Of a stretch of 47,575 bases of DNA, positions 47,442-47,575 are shown piece after piece. Position 1 is the stretch's first letter. Every line of letters starts with the position of its first letter. The position numbers and the translations under genes were made by a program. The notes under the pieces were generated by a model, which saw only the letters and a program-made list of their open reading frames with translations, was not told where the DNA came from and searched no databases. Origin of the DNA: Pezizomycotina sp. ARF18 (Eukaryota > Ascomycota); assembly GCA_002224055.1 (NCBI GenBank), contig AZLU01000172.1, forward strand, positions 44,040-91,614, given 5' to 3'.

Positions 47442-47575
47442 ATGAATACGATGGCTTTGGATCCGAAACCGAAGAATATGGGTTCTGCGACTAACGGCTC
47501 AAACGCGGCGCGAGGATTCCCTTCTCGAAGATCATCAGGATCCTCCGGCAGCAACGAGTCGGACGAGATTCGGGT
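47442..47575 (+). CDS. N-terminus of a Ser/Gly-rich protein, cut by the window edge
   Basis: The frame from ATG 47442 (a second ATG follows at 47451) reads MNTMALDPKPKNMGSATNGS and then a Ser/Arg/Gly-rich, probably disordered segment (RRSSGSSGSNESDEIR) to the end of the window without a stop. The abrupt rise in GC content, the TATA-like element and the leader support a real start. The family cannot be told from 44 residues; such N-termini are common in fungal signalling, transport and nuclear proteins. Confidence 0.55.
   Translation, partial: MNTMALDPKPKNMGSATNGSNAARGFPSRRSSGSSGSNESDEIR

Noticed and set aside
1-47575. CRISPR arrays, bacterial operons or phage-like modules
   Set aside because: There are no regularly spaced repeats and no bacterial ribosome-binding pattern; introns and TATA leaders show eukaryotic DNA.
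1-47575. Reverse transcriptase, integrase or transposase genes linked to the long A runs
   Set aside because: I found no recognisable catalytic motif of these enzymes in any frame I examined, although frame breaks could hide a fragment.

Overview
The window looks like nuclear DNA of a filamentous ascomycete (Pezizomycotina, perhaps Leotiomycetes or Sordariomycetes; this is inference). Evidence: short spliceosomal introns of about 40-75 bp with GTAAGT-like donors and CTAAC/CTGAC branch sites, pyrimidine-rich 5' leaders, TATA boxes, and protein families typical of these fungi (GH81 glucanase, expanded BCS1-like AAA ATPases, seven-helix 'rhodopsin-domain' proteins, fungal ankyrin proteins). There are no operons, rRNA genes, CRISPR arrays or convincing tRNAs. 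Gene density is low: about ten gene models in 47.6 kb, separated by AT-rich stretches with long A/T homopolymers and TTTTA-type microsatellites.

Layout. 0-5 kb: a minus-strand gene with an Arg/Asp-rich (RS-like) tail. 5.1-7.1 kb: an uncharacterised plus-strand gene read through several frames. 11.2-13.2 kb: a BCS1-like mitochondrial AAA ATPase with a long Lys/Glu/Asp tail. 15.9-19.0 kb: a secreted GH81 endo-1,3-beta-glucanase with six introns. 22.6-23.7 kb: a seven-helix membrane protein. 25.7-26.6 kb: a conserved-looking orphan protein with alternative splice sites. 28.2-28.7 kb: a small membrane protein. 30.5-31.0 kb: a disordered Lys-rich protein behind a good TATA box. 35.9-36.1 kb: an isolated exon-like segment. 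39.1-39.6 kb: a small Cys-rich protein. 42.5-43.6 kb (minus): an ankyrin-repeat protein. 47.4 kb to the right edge: the start of a Ser/Gly-rich protein.

The main general observation is that nearly every recognisable gene is broken by single-base frameshifts, about one per 250-700 coding bases. Most can be explained by loss of one base, often from a run of two to four identical bases. The splice sites, catalytic motifs and reading frames on either side are intact. This fits uncorrected consensus errors in a long-read assembly better than gene decay, and it means conventional ORF calls fragment every gene here. Models below join frames on that assumption.

The genes do not form an obvious pathway or cluster. 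The GH81 enzyme (cell-wall glucan cleavage) and BCS1-like ATPase (mitochondrial inner membrane) are ordinary fungal functions. The ankyrin, Cys-rich and RS-like genes are the least described. I found no compelling evidence for a new multi-gene system.
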